From an uncultured Prevotellaceae bacterium (lineage in GTDB: Bacteria > Bacteroidota > Bacteroidia > Bacteroidales > Bacteroidaceae), in contig CALBJW010000009.1 in the NCBI GenBank assembly GCA_937893145.1, positions 1-42,588 on the forward strand: a DNA stretch of 42,588 nt. The letters are read 5' to 3'. Below, in pieces: positions 32,101-40,741 of the stretch. Numbering within the stretch: the first letter of the stretch is position 1; each line of letters begins with the position of its first letter. The translations under genes were made by a program, and so were the position numbers. The notes beneath the pieces were generated by a model. The model did no database searches, was not told the DNA's origin, and saw nothing but the letters and a program-made list of their open reading frames with translations.

Positions 32101-33150
32101 GAGACCATCAACGACCGCAAATGGAACGTGGCTTGTCTGGATGAAGCACATATCATAAAGAATCGTGGCGCAAAGACTTCTGCTGCTGCTATGAAGATAA
32201 AGGCGGACAACCGAGTAATCCTTACTGGTACACCGGTGCAGAACCACCTTTCCGAACTCTGGAGTTTGTTCCAGTTCATTAATCCTGGACTGCTTGGAGG
32301 CTATGAAGTGTTTAGTCGTAAGTTCATCACACCTATCGAGCGCGACCAAGATATGGAATGCCAGAAGCGATTGGACCGTGTTGTTCACCCGTTCATGCTC
32401 CGCAGAACAAAGAACGCTGTGCTTCAAGAGTTGCCAGAAAAGACTGAGATATACCAGAACATCGAACTCTCACAAGAGGAGATGGCTGTGTATGAAGTCA
32501 TTCGTCAGAAGGCAGAGAAGCTCCTTGAGAATCAGCAGATGGAAGACCAGCGTCTTGACTTCAATGTGCTTGCAGAGATTACTCGCTTGCGACAAGCGGC
32601 TTGTTCTGCTCAACTCATTGAGAAGAACTGGTCTGGTCAGAGCAGTAAGATTACCGCACTCATCGAACTCCTTCAGGAAGTGATTGAGGGAGGCAACCGA
32701 GCACTTGTATTTAGTCAGTTCACTTCGTTCTTCGATATTGTCCGCAAGACTCTTGATGAAGCAGGCATGGAGTACCTCTACATTGATGGAAGTGTGCCAG
32801 TGAAGAAGCGCACAGAACTTGTTGAACGATTCCAGAAGGGAGAATGTCCTCTCTTCCTCATCTCGCTCAAGGCTGGTGGACTTGGTCTTAACCTCACGAA
32901 TGCCAACTATGTTTTCCACCTCGATCCTTGGTGGAATCCCGCTATCGAACAACAGGCTACGGACCGAGCTTATCGAATAGGACAGAATCAGGCGGTCACT
33001 GTATATCACCTCATTTCGCAGAACACCATCGAGGAGAAGATTATCCGTTTGCATCAGTCCAAGCGACAGCTTGCGGAGAACATTCTCGAAGGCACAGATA
33101 TCACTCACAAACTTACAGGCAAAGATTTGCTCGAGTTGTGCAAAAGATAA
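29107..33150 (+). CDS. Large SNF2-family helicase-like ATPase with long N-terminal extension
   Basis: A 1347-residue protein. The C-terminal 455 residues are a complete SNF2 motor: LRPYQVDGYQWIARLNSWG (about 892), Walker A DDMGLGKT (about 918), Walker B and box II LDEAH (about 1011), LTGTPVQNHLSELWSLFQF, then the helicase-C lobe with SLKAGGLGLNLTNANYVFHL and DRAYRIGQ. SNF2 motors translocate on duplex DNA and remodel protein-DNA complexes. The first 880 residues are not a domain I recognise; a helical, TPR-like segment lies around 215-330, and the rest is mixed. No restriction, methylase or phospholipase gene is adjacent, so a known defence system is not indicated. It lies between the efp terminator and the lyase gene. 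Probably a housekeeping-type Bacteroidetes Snf2 protein. Confidence 0.9.
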   Translation: MFSTLSENAQRLLCIYAYHGMGSQKSLRELKSLLSKYYDDFPYDGMSVEEELKAKGMLVNRGYSWYSNQYNYAIPDNFFVPAILYTLTERKDIAEVLEKMHLSRAFMHQYTRGAVTQLVESGFTTCSHAAMIPPEEARFFAPVSTDVRFKPLFTCMSKETFESFFIDVINKYIENDIATPSQYVESLLNDNIGLTLPQKLKLRGYLELYAYISEGVLPQHEMKMNDSAGLALVAIHHVIHGRYVEAVKAFQLSLKVRNKTSNNKNMYMSSLVNYYLMVAYAYEGSQESLTKLKQFLNKNNVSDYHIFVPSRIVAEQTLSTGKEWHKEGVESLMYRALNKTTTKTLGLLAYLLNRYYELGASGDVYSADHFKPNLLLLRHELSEYIELTVEERQQLKDLFGPQAGLTAIRHKAEWELSLERLLSIGSVSDQTPEEKNVRIMYVMHYMGSGIEVREQTRLKNGQWGSGKTVGMARFLACEVECMDEADRRIVNRMLASRSYELRLEHVIEEMTGESRLYIGRYAPYTEMEVFEDKPYIIVNRVGDEYQIRSNVPKKGIADDIIITKATNERIEFIKLPDVQKAIYKELLHIGHFPLEAEPTLRAALTHVGGKVEIHSELVEGGSTLPIVKGQSKACVQLNPTSDGYYSLTISAHPLVDGRRYCSLGKGDAKFVDETEGKRVWVERDMKEEKKVAKLFKTFFKEQEENPDVDFHDPEVMLDADSKLELDPYEMLTILEFIQEHPEQMYAEWPEGKKSKIRTIQKSDGSWSGTLHERGMWFQLEGEVQIDENTVMSMSQLLELVSMSRGKYIKLGENEFLALSDKLHRQLRALESVAHNEKGVVQMSPFSAALLGDEALNGDIQIFMSNNLVELRKRIMDSANYKPEVPAELKAKLRPYQVDGYQWIARLNSWGAGALLADDMGLGKTVQTIAFLLLKAKEGASLVVAPASVAPNWKVEFEKFAPSLNAIILNFAQDRKEVIKNAGPNDVVITTYGILLSEHETINDRKWNVACLDEAHIIKNRGAKTSAAAMKIKADNRVILTGTPVQNHLSELWSLFQFINPGLLGGYEVFSRKFITPIERDQDMECQKRLDRVVHPFMLRRTKNAVLQELPEKTEIYQNIELSQEEMAVYEVIRQKAEKLLENQQMEDQRLDFNVLAEITRLRQAACSAQLIEKNWSGQSSKITALIELLQEVIEGGNRALVFSQFTSFFDIVRKTLDEAGMEYLYIDGSVPVKKRTELVERFQKGECPLFLISLKAGGLGLNLTNANYVFHLDPWWNPAIEQQATDRAYRIGQNQAVTVYHLISQNTIEEKIIRLHQSKRQLAENILEGTDITHKLTGKDLLELCKR

Positions 33151-33193
33151 AAATACACCATATAATTACACTATTAACTAAAAAACTATCAAC

Positions 33194-36100
33194 ATGAAAA
33201 AACTATTTTCTCTTGCTATTCTGGCAATGCTGATGTGTACAACTGCCTTTGCGCAGCGATTCACAGATCGCCTCGATCGCGGTCTTATTGCTCAGAAAGC
33301 AACAACAGGAGTTTACCTCAGTTGGCGTATTCTTGGTGAAGAGTATTACGATGTGCAGTACAATGTGTATTGTGATGGAACAAAACTCAATGACAAACCT
33401 CTTAATGTGTCAAACTACACAGACAAGACTGGCACTACAACCAGCTCTTATACCGTAGCCCCAGTGGTGCGTGGTGTAGAGCAGAAGCAGTGTGCAGCAG
33501 TTACTCCTTGGGCAAAAAGTTACAAGGAAATCAAACTCACACACGAAGGCATAGCCAGCAAACTCATCCCTAACGATGCCTGCTGTGCCGATGTGGATGG
33601 AGATGGTGAGGTGGAAATCCTCATGAAGTTTGACAACGAGAGTGAGATGGCTCAGAGTTATCCAAAGAATGGTCCTACAGTCAATGGTAAGGTCACAGGA
33701 GAATACTCAATATTTGAGATTTTCAAGCAGGACGGCAAGCGCCTCTGGTGGGTGAACTGTGGTCCAAACATGGGTGACTTCCAGAACAACGAGCAGAACA
33801 TCGTTGGTTACGACTGGAACATGGATGGAAAGGCTGAAGTCATCATGCGACTTGAAGAGGGTTCTACAATCCACTACGCTGACGGTTCACAATATGTCAT
33901 CGGAGCTAACGGAAAGAATGGCGCTTCATGGACTAACTACCGTGGTGCAACAGGCGGTGGAACAAACTGGTTCATGTGCGTAGGTAAGGAATTCCTCGTG
34001 TATTGTGATGGTGAGACTGGTCAGGTTCTCGATATCATCGACTACCCACTCGCTCGTCTCGAACCAGGCGAAACAGACCTCAATGCTGCATGGGGAGATG
34101 GCTACGGACACCGTGCCAGCAAGTTCTTCTTCGGCGCACCTTACCTCGATGGCAAGAAGCCAAGCATCTTCCTCGCTCGTGGTATCTACACACAGATTAA
34201 GATGTGTGCCTTCGATGTTGATGCGACAACAAACAAGCTCGTGAAGCGTTGGGACTGGAGACAGACTAACGGTGGCTACTGGATGTGGCAGGGTTATCAT
34301 AACTTCGGAATTGCCGATGTAGATGAAGATGGTCGCGATGAAATCGTTTATGGTTCTATGGTCGTTGATGACTGCGGTAAGGGACTCTCAACAACTGGTT
34401 TCGGACACGGTGATGCTCAGCACTGTGGCGACTTCAACCCATATACTAAGGGCCTCGAAATCTATGCATGTAATGAGGACCAGCCTGGTAATAACTACCG
34501 CGACGCTACTACCTCAAAGGTATATCACCGCTTCAACTCAGGCAACGATGATGGTCGTGCTATGATGGACAACTTCACAGACCTCTTCCCTGGTTCTGTA
34601 GGTTGCTCTGCTCGTGAAGGTGCAATCAGTTCAGTTACTTACGGAGCAATCTCAGGTCTTGATGCAACAGGTATCAACACTAACTTCCGTATCTACTGGG
34701 ATGGCGACCTCTGTTCTGAGACATTCAACTATCGTAATGGTAAGAACACAGAAGGTGTTGTTGCAAAGTATGGCAGCTGGAGCCCAATCTATACTTGCGA
34801 AGGCTCGATGACCAACAACGACACAAAGGGTACTCCTTGCTATCAGGGCGATATCCTTGGTGACTGGCGTGAGGAAATCATCATGCGTACAGCAGCTGGT
34901 AACGTCCGCATCTATTCTACTCCAACACCAACAACATACCGCGTGCCTACTCTCTGGTCCGACCACCAGTACCGCAACGCTATGGTATGGCAGATGTGTG
35001 GTTACAATCAGCCACCTCATGTGAGCTACTTCATGGGTAAGCTTGAAGGCATCACAACAACTCCTCCACCTTATACAATGAGTGGTCGTGAGGAAGTTGC
35101 CAACGGAGCTACCGTTGATGCTTCATATAATGATAAGCACGTTATTCTTTGTGAGACAAACGACACAAAGATTGCTCTTGCAAATGGTGCTAAGCCATAT
35201 ATCCTCACAATCAATGTGCCATCATGGGTACAGGGTACGGTTGGCTCTAACTACATTAATAAGGAAGGCAAAATCAACTATAAGTACTACACTTGTGATG
35301 TGGAAAGCGGTTACCTCGATGGTGATGCTCGTCTCATTAAGCAGGGTGATGGTGTCCTCAACCTCCCTAAGGAGGACTTCAAGCATACAGGCGAAACAAA
35401 CATCTGGGCTGGTACACTCAATTTCGATGGTTCGATGACAGAGTCTCCACTTTGGCTCAACCGTTTCACACAGCTCAATTCTAACGGTGGTAAGTTCCGC
35501 AGCATCAAGGCAGATTATGCAAGTGTTATCCGTCCAGGTGGTGCAAACTCAATGGGCGAAATCACAGTTGATACCCTCAAACTTGGTTTCGGTTCACGTG
35601 TTATCATCGACCTCTACAGCGATGGATTTGCTGCAGATAAGGTAAACATGAAGCAGATTAGTGTTGAACGCAAGACTGGTGATGCTTGGTTGAAGGGTGG
35701 TCCAGAATACCTTAACCCAATCATTGAGGTTGTTGGCCACATGGCTACAGGCGAAACAAAGATGCCTGCAGGCAAGTACATCATCGGTAAGGTTGAAGGT
35801 GATGTGGTTGGCAGTCTTGACAACATCACACTTGAAGGACTTGCTACAGTGAAGAAGAACCTCTACATTGAGGACGGCAACCTCGTTCTCGAACTTCTCG
35901 GTATGCGTGATGCTTCTTCTATCGTATGGACAGGTGCGTTGGGTTCTACTTGGGACTTCGCAGAAAGTGAGAACTTCGTTGTTGCAGGTAAGGGCGAAGC
36001 TGAGGTTACATCATTCGTTTCTCAGGATAATGTCTTCTTCACAGACGATGCTGCAAAGAAGACTGTCTCGCTCACAGGTTCACTCATTCCTGACTCAATC

Positions 36101-37855
36101 GTTGTAAACAATACAGATACATACACATTCAACGGAACAGGTTCTATCGACGGAAATGCTAAGTTCATCAAGGAGGGCACAGGTGTTGCCATCATGTCTG
36201 GTAGCAACTCTTACACAGGTGGTAACTACCTCAAGGGTGGTACAGTACGAGTAAGCCAGCTCTCTAACCAGTATGTTGCAACAGGTAACCTCGGTGGTAT
36301 CTCTGCAGCAGGTAAGTTTACAATGGAGAACGGAGCAATCCTCAACTCTACAGCTGCTGTTGAACAGGGTTCCCCAATGAAGATGGTAGGTGCAGAAGGT
36401 GGTGTAATCACAAATAATGCAGACTTCAAGATGTCAGCCGCATTCTCTGGTACCGTTCTCACAAAGAAGGGTTCAGGATGGTTGAAGCCTCAGGTTGCAA
36501 GTTCATTGCAGAAGCTTATCGTTGCTGCAGGTACAGTAGAGTCTGGTGTTAAGCTTGCAAGCAGCATTGAGATGCAGGGCACATCTGCCCTCACTGGTTC
36601 GGGCTTCCTTACAACTCCAATCTTCGTGGCTCAGAATGCTAAGGCAAGTCTCACAACAGTAAACCGTGCTACCACAAACCTTGCCCTCACAGGTACAGGT
36701 AAGATTTCCGTTTATTGTGCTACAGAAAAGGGAAGCAATTACTACGCTACTCGTACTCCAATCCAGTTCAACCTCAAGAACTTTGAAGGTACACTCTCTG
36801 CTGGTGCAACATACACAGCTGATGGCCGCTTCACATTCGACACAGCAAATGGTAGTGATACATGGACACTCGACATTCCTGCAGGCATCATCGTTCAGAA
36901 CTCAGGTAAGACACTCCGTGTTGGTGCTCTTACTGGTACTGGTACTCTTGGTGGTGGATGTGCATTCTCGAATGGAACAACAGTGGCTGCCAACACATGG
37001 AATGTGGGTAATGATACCGACTTCAAGTTTGATGGCGTATTCACAAGCGGTGATAAGTTCACAAAGATGGGTAATGGTAAGATGACAGTCACTAAAGCTT
37101 GGACATCAACAGGTGCTGTTTCTGTAAATGCTGGCGAACTCCACCTCAATTCTGGTGCAACACTCGGTACAGGTGCACTCACCGTTGCTAAGGGTGCAAC
37201 CCTCACTGGTCTTTCTGGTGCTACTACCACATCTTCTGCTAATGCACCAATGACAAACTCTTCAATTACAGTGAATGGTACTCTCCAGGTTGGTTCTACA
37301 GCATCAGCAGTGAGCGGTTTCCTCAACTTCGGTGGCAAGAACCTCACGATGAATGCAGGTTCAACTTACCGTGTAGGTATCCGCACAAACGGTGGCGATA
37401 CAAAGGTGGCAGGAACAGTTCTCGAGAACATCAACAAGTTCACTCTCAACGGTGCCATCCAGGTATTCGTGCCTTCAGCATTCGTAATCGAAGAAGGACA
37501 GACATTCCTCCTCTGGACTGATGTCAAGACATTCGCTGGTACTCCAACAGTAAACGAAACAGTCGAAATTATCGGTTCTGAAAACACTTGGACAATTACT
37601 TGGGACACTTCACGCATCGCTGAAGGTGTGCTTATCGTTAAGTCTGTTGCTCTCGTTGACGACATCAACTCTATCGCATCAGATGAAATCGTTACAGTTT
37701 CAGTTACCAACATCAATGGTGTTGTAGTAAACTCATTTACTTGTCCAATGGGTGAGGTTCATTCAAGCTTCAAGCAGACAAATGCAGCTAAGGGCATCTA
37801 TATCCTTAACATTAAGGGTAAGAAGGCAAAGGGCAGCATGAAGGTTGCAAAATAG
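33194..37855 (+). CDS. Secreted rhamnogalacturonan-lyase-like protein (PL11 type) with autotransporter-type repeats and a T9SS sorting tail
   Basis: A 1553-residue secreted protein. Residues 1-20 are a signal peptide (ends TTAFAQ). Residues about 21-625 match family 11 rhamnogalacturonan lyases, which cut the pectin rhamnogalacturonan-I backbone: RFTDRLDRGLIA at the start, WGDGYGHRASKFFFG, HNFGIADVDEDGRDEIVYGS, QGDILGDWREEII, and several calcium-type DxDxDG loops. Residues about 700-1480 are beta-rich with four autotransporter-associated-type strand repeats (FIKEGTGVAIMSGSNSYTGG at about 990; also near 710, 1086 and 1286), likely a beta-helix stalk. The last 55 residues (VTNINGVVVNSF to GSMKVAK) look like a Por-type sorting domain. 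Enzyme class is from memory of the family. Confidence 0.85.
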   Translation: MKKLFSLAILAMLMCTTAFAQRFTDRLDRGLIAQKATTGVYLSWRILGEEYYDVQYNVYCDGTKLNDKPLNVSNYTDKTGTTTSSYTVAPVVRGVEQKQCAAVTPWAKSYKEIKLTHEGIASKLIPNDACCADVDGDGEVEILMKFDNESEMAQSYPKNGPTVNGKVTGEYSIFEIFKQDGKRLWWVNCGPNMGDFQNNEQNIVGYDWNMDGKAEVIMRLEEGSTIHYADGSQYVIGANGKNGASWTNYRGATGGGTNWFMCVGKEFLVYCDGETGQVLDIIDYPLARLEPGETDLNAAWGDGYGHRASKFFFGAPYLDGKKPSIFLARGIYTQIKMCAFDVDATTNKLVKRWDWRQTNGGYWMWQGYHNFGIADVDEDGRDEIVYGSMVVDDCGKGLSTTGFGHGDAQHCGDFNPYTKGLEIYACNEDQPGNNYRDATTSKVYHRFNSGNDDGRAMMDNFTDLFPGSVGCSAREGAISSVTYGAISGLDATGINTNFRIYWDGDLCSETFNYRNGKNTEGVVAKYGSWSPIYTCEGSMTNNDTKGTPCYQGDILGDWREEIIMRTAAGNVRIYSTPTPTTYRVPTLWSDHQYRNAMVWQMCGYNQPPHVSYFMGKLEGITTTPPPYTMSGREEVANGATVDASYNDKHVILCETNDTKIALANGAKPYILTINVPSWVQGTVGSNYINKEGKINYKYYTCDVESGYLDGDARLIKQGDGVLNLPKEDFKHTGETNIWAGTLNFDGSMTESPLWLNRFTQLNSNGGKFRSIKADYASVIRPGGANSMGEITVDTLKLGFGSRVIIDLYSDGFAADKVNMKQISVERKTGDAWLKGGPEYLNPIIEVVGHMATGETKMPAGKYIIGKVEGDVVGSLDNITLEGLATVKKNLYIEDGNLVLELLGMRDASSIVWTGALGSTWDFAESENFVVAGKGEAEVTSFVSQDNVFFTDDAAKKTVSLTGSLIPDSIVVNNTDTYTFNGTGSIDGNAKFIKEGTGVAIMSGSNSYTGGNYLKGGTVRVSQLSNQYVATGNLGGISAAGKFTMENGAILNSTAAVEQGSPMKMVGAEGGVITNNADFKMSAAFSGTVLTKKGSGWLKPQVASSLQKLIVAAGTVESGVKLASSIEMQGTSALTGSGFLTTPIFVAQNAKASLTTVNRATTNLALTGTGKISVYCATEKGSNYYATRTPIQFNLKNFEGTLSAGATYTADGRFTFDTANGSDTWTLDIPAGIIVQNSGKTLRVGALTGTGTLGGGCAFSNGTTVAANTWNVGNDTDFKFDGVFTSGDKFTKMGNGKMTVTKAWTSTGAVSVNAGELHLNSGATLGTGALTVAKGATLTGLSGATTTSSANAPMTNSSITVNGTLQVGSTASAVSGFLNFGGKNLTMNAGSTYRVGIRTNGGDTKVAGTVLENINKFTLNGAIQVFVPSAFVIEEGQTFLLWTDVKTFAGTPTVNETVEIIGSENTWTITWDTSRIAEGVLIVKSVALVDDINSIASDEIVTVSVTNINGVVVNSFTCPMGEVHSSFKQTNAAKGIYILNIKGKKAKGSMKVAK

Positions 37856-37876
37856 CAAAATGTCACAAAAACAATT

Positions 37877-37915
37877 AAAAAAGGTGGGAATTTATTTCTC
37901 ACCTTTTTTATTTTT
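37877..37915 (+). terminator. Intrinsic terminator after the lyase gene
   Basis: AAAAAAGGTG (37877-37886) pairs with CACCTTTTTT (37900-37909), followed by ATTTTT. It lies about 20 bases after the stop codon. Confidence 0.8.
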
Positions 37916-37917
37916 GC

Positions 37918-37925
37918 TATATTTG
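37918..37925 (+). promoter_or_regulatory. Putative -7 element of fhs
   Basis: TATATTTG matches TAnnTTTG and lies 44 bases before the fhs start. The -33 position, 19 bases upstream, is TTTC and lies in the loop of the preceding terminator, so the two signals overlap. Confidence 0.55.
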
Positions 37926-37969
37926 CACCCAGATAAATAACATAATTCTTTTTCACACTTGTATCTAAT

Positions 37970-39637
37970 ATGAAAACAGACATTCAAATTGCTCGCGAAA
38001 CTCAGCTTCGCAACATTGAATACATTGCCAACACTGTTGGTATTCCTATGACTGAACTCGAATACTATGGACGCTACATCGCTAAGGTGCCTATCTCGCT
38101 TATCGACCAGCAGAAGGTGAACAACTCCAATCTTATCCTCGTTACAGCCATCACACCTACAAAGGCAGGTATTGGTAAGACTACAGTCAGCATTGGTCTT
38201 GCTCTCGGTCTCAACAAGATTGGCAAGAAAGCCATCTGTGCTCTTCGCGAACCATCACTCGGTCCATGCTTCGGAGTGAAGGGTGGTGCAGCAGGTGGAG
38301 GCTATGCTCAGGTGCTTCCTATGGAGAAGATTAACCTTCACTTCACAGGCGACTTCCATGCTATCACCTCAGCCCACAACATGATTTCTGCTCTTCTCGA
38401 CAACTATATCTACCAGCATCGCGATGAAGGATTTGCACTCAAGGAAGTGCTTTGGAAGCGTGTGCTTGATGTGAACGACCGCCAGCTTCGTTTCGTGGTT
38501 ACAGGTCTTGGTTCAAAGACCGATGGTGTGGTTCAGGAAAGTGGATTCGACATCACTCCAGCCAGTGAAATCATGGCAATCCTTTGTCTCTCAAAGGACC
38601 TCGATGACCTTCGTCGCAGAATAGATAACATCATCCTCGGCATCAAGACCGACGACACTCCATTCTATGTGAAGGATATGGGAGTGGGTGGTGCTATCAC
38701 CGTTCTCCTCATGGATGCTATCAATCCAAACCTCGTGCAGACAACAGAGAACACTGCAGCCTTCGTTCATGGCGGTCCATTCGCAAACATCGCACATGGT
38801 TGCAACACTATCATCGCCACAAAGATGGCTATGACCTACGGCGACTATGTTATCACAGAAGCGGGCTTCGGTGCCGACCTCGGAGCAGAGAAGTTCTACG
38901 ACATCAAGTGTCGCAAGAGTGGACTCCAGCCAAAGCTTACAGTTATCGTTGCTACCACTCAGGGCTTGAAGATGCATGGTGGCGTTCCTGTTGATAAGAT
39001 TAAGGAACCTGATGCAGAAGGTCTCATCCGTGGACTCGATAACCTCGACCGCCACATCGATAACCTCAAGAAGTATGGTCAGAGCGTAGTGGTTAGTTTC
39101 AACCGCTTTGCAACAGATAGCGACTACGAACTCGAGATTCTCCGCAAGCACTGTGAGAACAAGGGTGTAGGTTTCGCAGTCAATAATGCCTTCATGGAGG
39201 GTGGTGATGGAGCCGTAGAACTTGCAAAGGTTGTTGTAGATACAATCGAGAAGCGTCCTTCGCAGCCACTCCAGCTCATGTACGAAGATACAGACGACAT
39301 CAAGACTAAGATTGAGAAGGTCTGCAAGAATGTCTATGGTGCAAGCAAGGTGACATACGGCAAGGCTGCAGAGCGTATGCTTCTCCGCATCCAGAAACTC
39401 GGCATCGAGAACTATCCTGTCTGCATCGCCAAGACTCAGTTCTCCTTCTCAGCTGACAAGAACCTCTTTGGTTGTCCAAAGGACTTCACAATCAACATCC
39501 GCGACCTTGTTATCAACAACGGAGCCGAGATGATTGTAGCCATTGCAGGCGACATTATGCGAATGCCAGGACTTTCAAAGTCTCCTCAGGCAGAACGCAT
39601 CAACATCGTTGATGGAAACATCGAAGGTCTCTCGTAA
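37970..39637 (+). CDS. fhs: Formate-tetrahydrofolate ligase
   Basis: A 555-residue ligase that makes 10-formyl-tetrahydrofolate from formate, ATP and tetrahydrofolate. Seen: the P-loop TPTKAGIGKTT (about 62-72), the family signature LREPSLGPCFGVKGGAAGGG, HFTGDFHAITSAHN and EAGFGADLGAEKFYDIKCR. The C-terminal close is ADKNLFGCPKDF and GDIMRMPGLSKSPQAE. Length is normal. It feeds one-carbon units to purine synthesis. A Bacteroidetes -7 element precedes it and an A/T-rich hairpin (GTTTTTTC with GAAAAAAC, 39638-39658) follows its stop codon. Confidence 0.97.
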   Translation: MKTDIQIARETQLRNIEYIANTVGIPMTELEYYGRYIAKVPISLIDQQKVNNSNLILVTAITPTKAGIGKTTVSIGLALGLNKIGKKAICALREPSLGPCFGVKGGAAGGGYAQVLPMEKINLHFTGDFHAITSAHNMISALLDNYIYQHRDEGFALKEVLWKRVLDVNDRQLRFVVTGLGSKTDGVVQESGFDITPASEIMAILCLSKDLDDLRRRIDNIILGIKTDDTPFYVKDMGVGGAITVLLMDAINPNLVQTTENTAAFVHGGPFANIAHGCNTIIATKMAMTYGDYVITEAGFGADLGAEKFYDIKCRKSGLQPKLTVIVATTQGLKMHGGVPVDKIKEPDAEGLIRGLDNLDRHIDNLKKYGQSVVVSFNRFATDSDYELEILRKHCENKGVGFAVNNAFMEGGDGAVELAKVVVDTIEKRPSQPLQLMYEDTDDIKTKIEKVCKNVYGASKVTYGKAAERMLLRIQKLGIENYPVCIAKTQFSFSADKNLFGCPKDFTINIRDLVINNGAEMIVAIAGDIMRMPGLSKSPQAERINIVDGNIEGLS

Positions 39638-39664
39638 GTTTTTTCTGATAGAAAAAACATACGG

Positions 39665-39803
39665 AAGTGAAAAGTGAAAAGTGAAGAGTGAAAAATTTCC
39701 TACCGGACGAGAATGTCCTTTTGCCTACTGGCAAGGCAGCGTAAACTGCTCTTGCACCAAGGCGGTAGCAAATTTTTCACTCTTCACTTTTCACTCTTCA
39801 CTT
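39665..39803. repeat. Inverted heptamer arrays enclosing a structured core
   Basis: The left arm 39665-39698 holds four tandem AGTGAAA-type heptamers (39666-39693). The right arm 39770-39803 holds four in reverse orientation (39775-39802). The 34-base arms pair with one mismatch. The 71-base core (39699-39769) has CTACC and GGTAG at its ends and three possible hairpins: GGAC with GTCC (39705-39718), TTGCC with GGCAA (39721-39734) and GCAG with CTGC (39736-39749). It separates two convergent genes and overlaps the channel stop codon by 2 bases. It may act as a two-way terminator, a mobile remnant or a structured RNA. Confidence 0.85.
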
Positions 39804-40677
39804 ACAACCTTTCGCCACAATGTTTACAGTAATTGGCGTTGAGGTCAGTCTTCTGGTTGCATCGAGGACAACGGCCATTCTTGCCCTTCTTCTTCGTCTC
39901 GTCAATCATGGAGGCGGAAACGATACCCGTTGGCACAGCGATGATGGTGTAACCGAGAATCATTATCATGCTCGAGATAATCTTACCCACCATTGTGACA
40001 GGAGTGATGTCGCCATAACCTACTGTAGTGAGCGTCACAATAGCCCAGTAGATGCTCGTAGGCAGGTCTGAGAAGGCTGAATCTGGTTTCTGTCCCTCCA
40101 CCATGAACATTATGGTACCAAGAATGAAGACCAGCACCGTGACAAAGAGGAAATACACGATGAGCTTGTTCAGACTCCTCTTCACACTCTCTATAAGGAG
40201 ATAACCCTCATTGATGAAGGTGAACAGTTTGAGTACTCGGAATATGCGAAGCAAACGGATGGAACGCATGATGGTGAGGTACTTCAACTGAGGAATGAAG
40301 ATGCTCAACAGCTGTGGAATAGTTGCGAGACAATCGACGATGCCGAAGAAACTCAGTACATAGTCCCTCTTCCTTGGTTCGCAATACACTCGCAGTGCGT
40401 ACTCGATGGTGAAGAAGAGGGTGAGGAGATATTCCAGAATGGTTAGTCCGAGTTTCACCCATCCCACACCCGAAAGATTCATGTTGATGAGGTCCTGCAT
40501 GGTGAACTCATCCACCTTCAGCGAACTCTCAACAAATGCGAGTACAAGACTCACTACGATTGCGGTCATCACGGTAAGGTCGAATGCCTTGCCCGCTGGT
40601 GTATCATCGTTTGAAACTATTTCATGTAGGCGTTCCTTGTCTTTCAGTAGCGCCTTGAACTCTGCAAATTTTCCCAT
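39802..40677 (-). CDS. Voltage-gated-type potassium channel with C-terminal zinc ribbon
   Basis: A 291-residue six-helix channel subunit of the inner membrane. The selectivity filter TLTTVGYGD is at 216-223. The S4 sensor has positive charges at every third position (R138, R141, R144, R147, K150 in IMRSIRLLRIFRVLK). S1 starts near residue 32 and S6 near 232. The C-terminus carries CPRC and CKHC (C270, C273, C284, C287), a rubredoxin-like zinc ribbon, which is not part of the standard channel. It would form a tetramer passing potassium. The -7 element TAACTTTG is at 40698-40705. The stop codon lies at the edge of the heptamer element. Confidence 0.92.
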   Translation of the reverse strand: MGKFAEFKALLKDKERLHEIVSNDDTPAGKAFDLTVMTAIVVSLVLAFVESSLKVDEFTMQDLINMNLSGVGWVKLGLTILEYLLTLFFTIEYALRVYCEPRKRDYVLSFFGIVDCLATIPQLLSIFIPQLKYLTIMRSIRLLRIFRVLKLFTFINEGYLLIESVKRSLNKLIVYFLFVTVLVFILGTIMFMVEGQKPDSAFSDLPTSIYWAIVTLTTVGYGDITPVTMVGKIISSMIMILGYTIIAVPTGIVSASMIDETKKKGKNGRCPRCNQKTDLNANYCKHCGERL

Positions 40678-40697
40678 AGTGCATCAATGTTTGGGTG

Positions 40698-40705
40698 CAA
40701 AGTTA
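40698..40705 (-). promoter_or_regulatory. Putative -7 element of the potassium channel gene
   Basis: Minus strand TAACTTTG, an exact TAnnTTTG match, 20 bases upstream of the channel start codon. No TTTG stands 18-20 bases further up. Confidence 0.5.
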
Positions 40706-40741
40706 CAAAAAAATATGTTTCTTGTCCTATTATCTGCCTAT

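Noticed and set aside
29107..33150. SNF2 protein as part of a DISARM-like or other defence island
   Set aside because: Neighbours are efp, a secreted lyase and fhs; no methylase, nuclease or phospholipase gene accompanies it.
39699..39769. tRNA-like cloverleaf
   Set aside because: There are three hairpins in a closing stem, but no 7-base anticodon loop, no T-loop consensus and no CCA-side features.
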